Source: a virus. From it: 64,000 bases of DNA. Position 1 is the first letter of the stretch. Each line of letters starts with the position of its first letter. The translations under genes were made by a program, and so were the position numbers. The notes beneath the pieces were generated by a model, which was not told the DNA's origin, searched no databases, and was given only the letters and a program-made list of their open reading frames with translations. Shown piece by piece: positions 62,423-64,000 of this stretch. The stretch lies in the IMG/VR virus record IMGVR_UViG_3300046517_002304, positions 186,001-250,000 of that record. One strand, written 5' to 3'.

Positions 62423-63622
62423 ATGCGATTTTCTCAATTCTTGACAGAAATTAGGACTCCTCCACATATGCCTCTGAAGTATTTCAGAGATAAGCTGGCC
62501 AGCATTTCTGCTATAGAGCAAAATCTGAGTGAATTTGTTTTAAACTATGAAAAATTTCAAGATATTTTATATGATTTCAATGGTACTTCCAACTATTACA
62601 GAATCCGCTTACCATGGGAAATTGGAGAAAAATTAGGCAAAAATACATCATATAAAGATTCATTTTCAGAGCCGATAAGAAGACTATTTCAATATTTAGA
62701 GTTTGATAATCCTCACGGTTGGGAAAAATTTCTGCCAAACATTCTTCCGTTCGGAGAAGAAGGATATCAAGCTTTTATTACAAAGCATCAAAAGACATTG
62801 AGGAAAATGACTCAATTTATAAAAGCTGCGCCTGATTTAGTTAATGAAATAAAAAGTGTTGCTGAATATTTGCAGGGTGGAAATCAAGCCGAGCCAGGAG
62901 CGCCGACTTTAGCAGAGGCAGTAGGGTACGTGAATTACATTGCCAATGGATATCAAAATATAATGAAGTTGCTAAAAGAAGTTTTTGATCTTGAACATAA
63001 ATTAAAAGCGTATATGGAAAGAATACAACTTAATAAAGAGAGACAGTGGAACAGCACCGGAGAAGATATCAAGCCGAAACACGAAGGCACAGAAACATTA
63101 TATCATGCTACAATTGCCGCAGATGCTATTATAAACGGCGGATTTAAAACAAGAGCAGAATTAGGCCATAACGGAGCCTTAGGTGGTGGGCCGAGTGATG
63201 TAGTAAGTTTTACCGCCGACCTAAGAATAGCTAAAGAAATAAGCAAGAACCTAAGAATTGTAGTCAGAATAGCCAAAGGATTAATTAAACCAGAAGAAAT
63301 ACTAAAAATGGCCGCAGACGATAATGTTGACATTAGTAGATTTGACGCTCCCCGTAGTTATGCTCGCCATAAGACAGATGATCCAAAGATGACCTATGAG
63401 TTATTCAGAAGCTTTTTAGCACAGGCACATTTTGATAACAAGCATTATGACCCGTTATTCTTCGACGTATCTTTAGATGATTTGAAAAATGTAGATGAAC
63501 GACAAATTGGCGTACTAGCTTGTAAGGTTGATATGAGCCAAGTGAAAGATTATCTCACATCTATGGAAGAGTATAGAGCGCCGCCTAGTGCAGTTTTAGG
63601 TGTTAGAAAGGCTATAGGATAA
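62423..63622 (+). CDS. ADP-ribosyltransferase-like capsid-targeted protein
   Basis: 399 residues. N-terminus MRFSQFLTEIR, with an exact LxE site (LTE). A helical region (20-205) precedes the ART-like part: LYHATIAADAIINGGF (226-241) and DVVSFTADLRIAKEI (259-273), giving the H/Y and S-T strand pattern of ADP-ribosyltransferase folds. Catalytic Glu not assigned. Together with the gene at 60244 it forms a pair of likely packaged ARTs. Coupled to the next gene by TAATG. Confidence 0.68.
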   Translation: MRFSQFLTEIRTPPHMPLKYFRDKLASISAIEQNLSEFVLNYEKFQDILYDFNGTSNYYRIRLPWEIGEKLGKNTSYKDSFSEPIRRLFQYLEFDNPHGWEKFLPNILPFGEEGYQAFITKHQKTLRKMTQFIKAAPDLVNEIKSVAEYLQGGNQAEPGAPTLAEAVGYVNYIANGYQNIMKLLKEVFDLEHKLKAYMERIQLNKERQWNSTGEDIKPKHEGTETLYHATIAADAIINGGFKTRAELGHNGALGGGPSDVVSFTADLRIAKEISKNLRIVVRIAKGLIKPEEILKMAADDNVDISRFDAPRSYARHKTDDPKMTYELFRSFLAQAHFDNKHYDPLFFDVSLDDLKNVDERQIGVLACKVDMSQVKDYLTSMEEYRAPPSAVLGVRKAIG

Positions 63623-64000
63623 TGCCATTTAAAAATAAAAGACAAATCAAAGCATGCTTCGCAGCACATGACCCAAAATGGAATTGCGAAAAATGGCTTA
63701 AAGTAACACCTAAAAATATTCCAGAGTCATTGTCATTTAAACAATGGTTGGAAGGCAAACATTTAACAGAAGCTACTAAGGAAGATTTCTGGGAACTAGG
63801 CAATCTTCAAAGAGATAGACCAGAGCACGCCATGCTTCAAGTTCAATATGCTATGGGAGGCGGAGTTATGAATCCTGTCATAGAACATGTCGGCGATTTA
63901 ATTCACAGAATGACAGAGCGCCCTACTTGGAGCTATGCGGGATATGAGTATGTAAAAAATAAAGTAGAAAAAACTCTTAGGTGGCTTACAAATGGGTATG
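63622..64000 (+). CDS. Hypothetical protein, 3' end outside window
   Basis: 126 codons visible, starting at the ATG that overlaps the previous stop (TAATG). Reads MPFKNKRQIKACFAAHDPKW, then SLSFKQWLEGKHLTE (36-50), an internal copy of the targeting-like peptide. The rest visible is helical with several Trp. Function unknown; possibly another virion-internal protein. Confidence 0.6.
   Translation, partial: MPFKNKRQIKACFAAHDPKWNCEKWLKVTPKNIPESLSFKQWLEGKHLTEATKEDFWELGNLQRDRPEHAMLQVQYAMGGGVMNPVIEHVGDLIHRMTERPTWSYAGYEYVKNKVEKTLRWLTNGY

Noticed and set aside
1-64000. tRNA, rRNA or CRISPR array
   Set aside because: Nearly every base is accounted for by coding sequence, and I saw no regularly spaced repeats or cloverleaf-sized gaps. 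A tRNA inside an ORF could be missed without a scan.

Overview
The window is part of a large, AT-rich, densely coded genome of a T4-type myovirus (contractile-tailed phage), probably from an uncultured or environmental source. Three things support this. A tail/baseplate module is recognisable: tape measure, LysM/gp53-like protein, hub, gp5-like spike, gp25, gp6/gpJ-like and gpI-like proteins, and adhesins. There are phage replication and nucleotide genes: a CHC2/TOPRIM primase, a RecB/Cas4-type nuclease and dCMP deaminase. Many genes are preceded by a TAAATA box like the T4 late promoter TATAAATA. Genes sit on both strands, often overlap by 1-20 bases, and no gene-free stretch exceeds about 100 bases. 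I saw no tRNA, rRNA, CRISPR array or insertion sequence.

Layout. 1-2.8 kb: gluzincin protease (partial) and unknown late proteins. 2.8-7.3 kb: secreted trypsin-like protease, Fe-S PD-(D/E)XK nuclease, primase and small unknowns. 7.0-8.5 kb: actin-like ATPase with two small neighbours. 8.6-11.1 kb: unknown proteins and sugar enzymes. 11.1-16.9 kb: three tandem adhesins with a related N-terminal domain and PKD modules. 16.9-19.7 kb: a coupled metabolic operon (deoxyribosyltransferase-like, dCMP deaminase, class II fructose-1,6-bisphosphatase) followed by a methyltransferase. 19.7-35.3 kb: the tail/baseplate module on the minus strand, with an MT-A70 methyltransferase inserted in the opposite direction. 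35.4-40.6 kb: membrane pair and virion-like proteins. 40.6-44.4 kb: aspartate carbamoyltransferase, adenylate kinase, nucleotidyltransferase-like protein and small membrane proteins. 44.4-50.1 kb: A-type Fe-S protein, RtcB RNA ligase, cyanophycinase-like hydrolase, Nudix, YeaQ-like membrane protein. 50.1-58.0 kb: metalloprotease and a glycosyltransferase cluster with an LpxH-like phosphoesterase. 58.1-64.0 kb: proteins probably carried in the capsid, two with ADP-ribosyltransferase-like signatures.

The most interesting signal is a shared N-terminal peptide (roughly M-x-F-K-x-[WF]-L-x-E) on ten otherwise unrelated proteins, including a zinc protease, a Nudix hydrolase and two ADP-ribosyltransferase-like proteins. 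It resembles the capsid-targeting sequence of T4 internal proteins (IPIII begins MKTYQEFIAE). A related peptide occurs at the C-terminus or inside four further proteins. Several of these genes have a TAAATA box only 4-7 bases before the ATG, which would give leaderless late mRNAs. I infer that this phage packages and injects a set of effector enzymes with its DNA. Functions are assigned by reading motifs; no database search was run.
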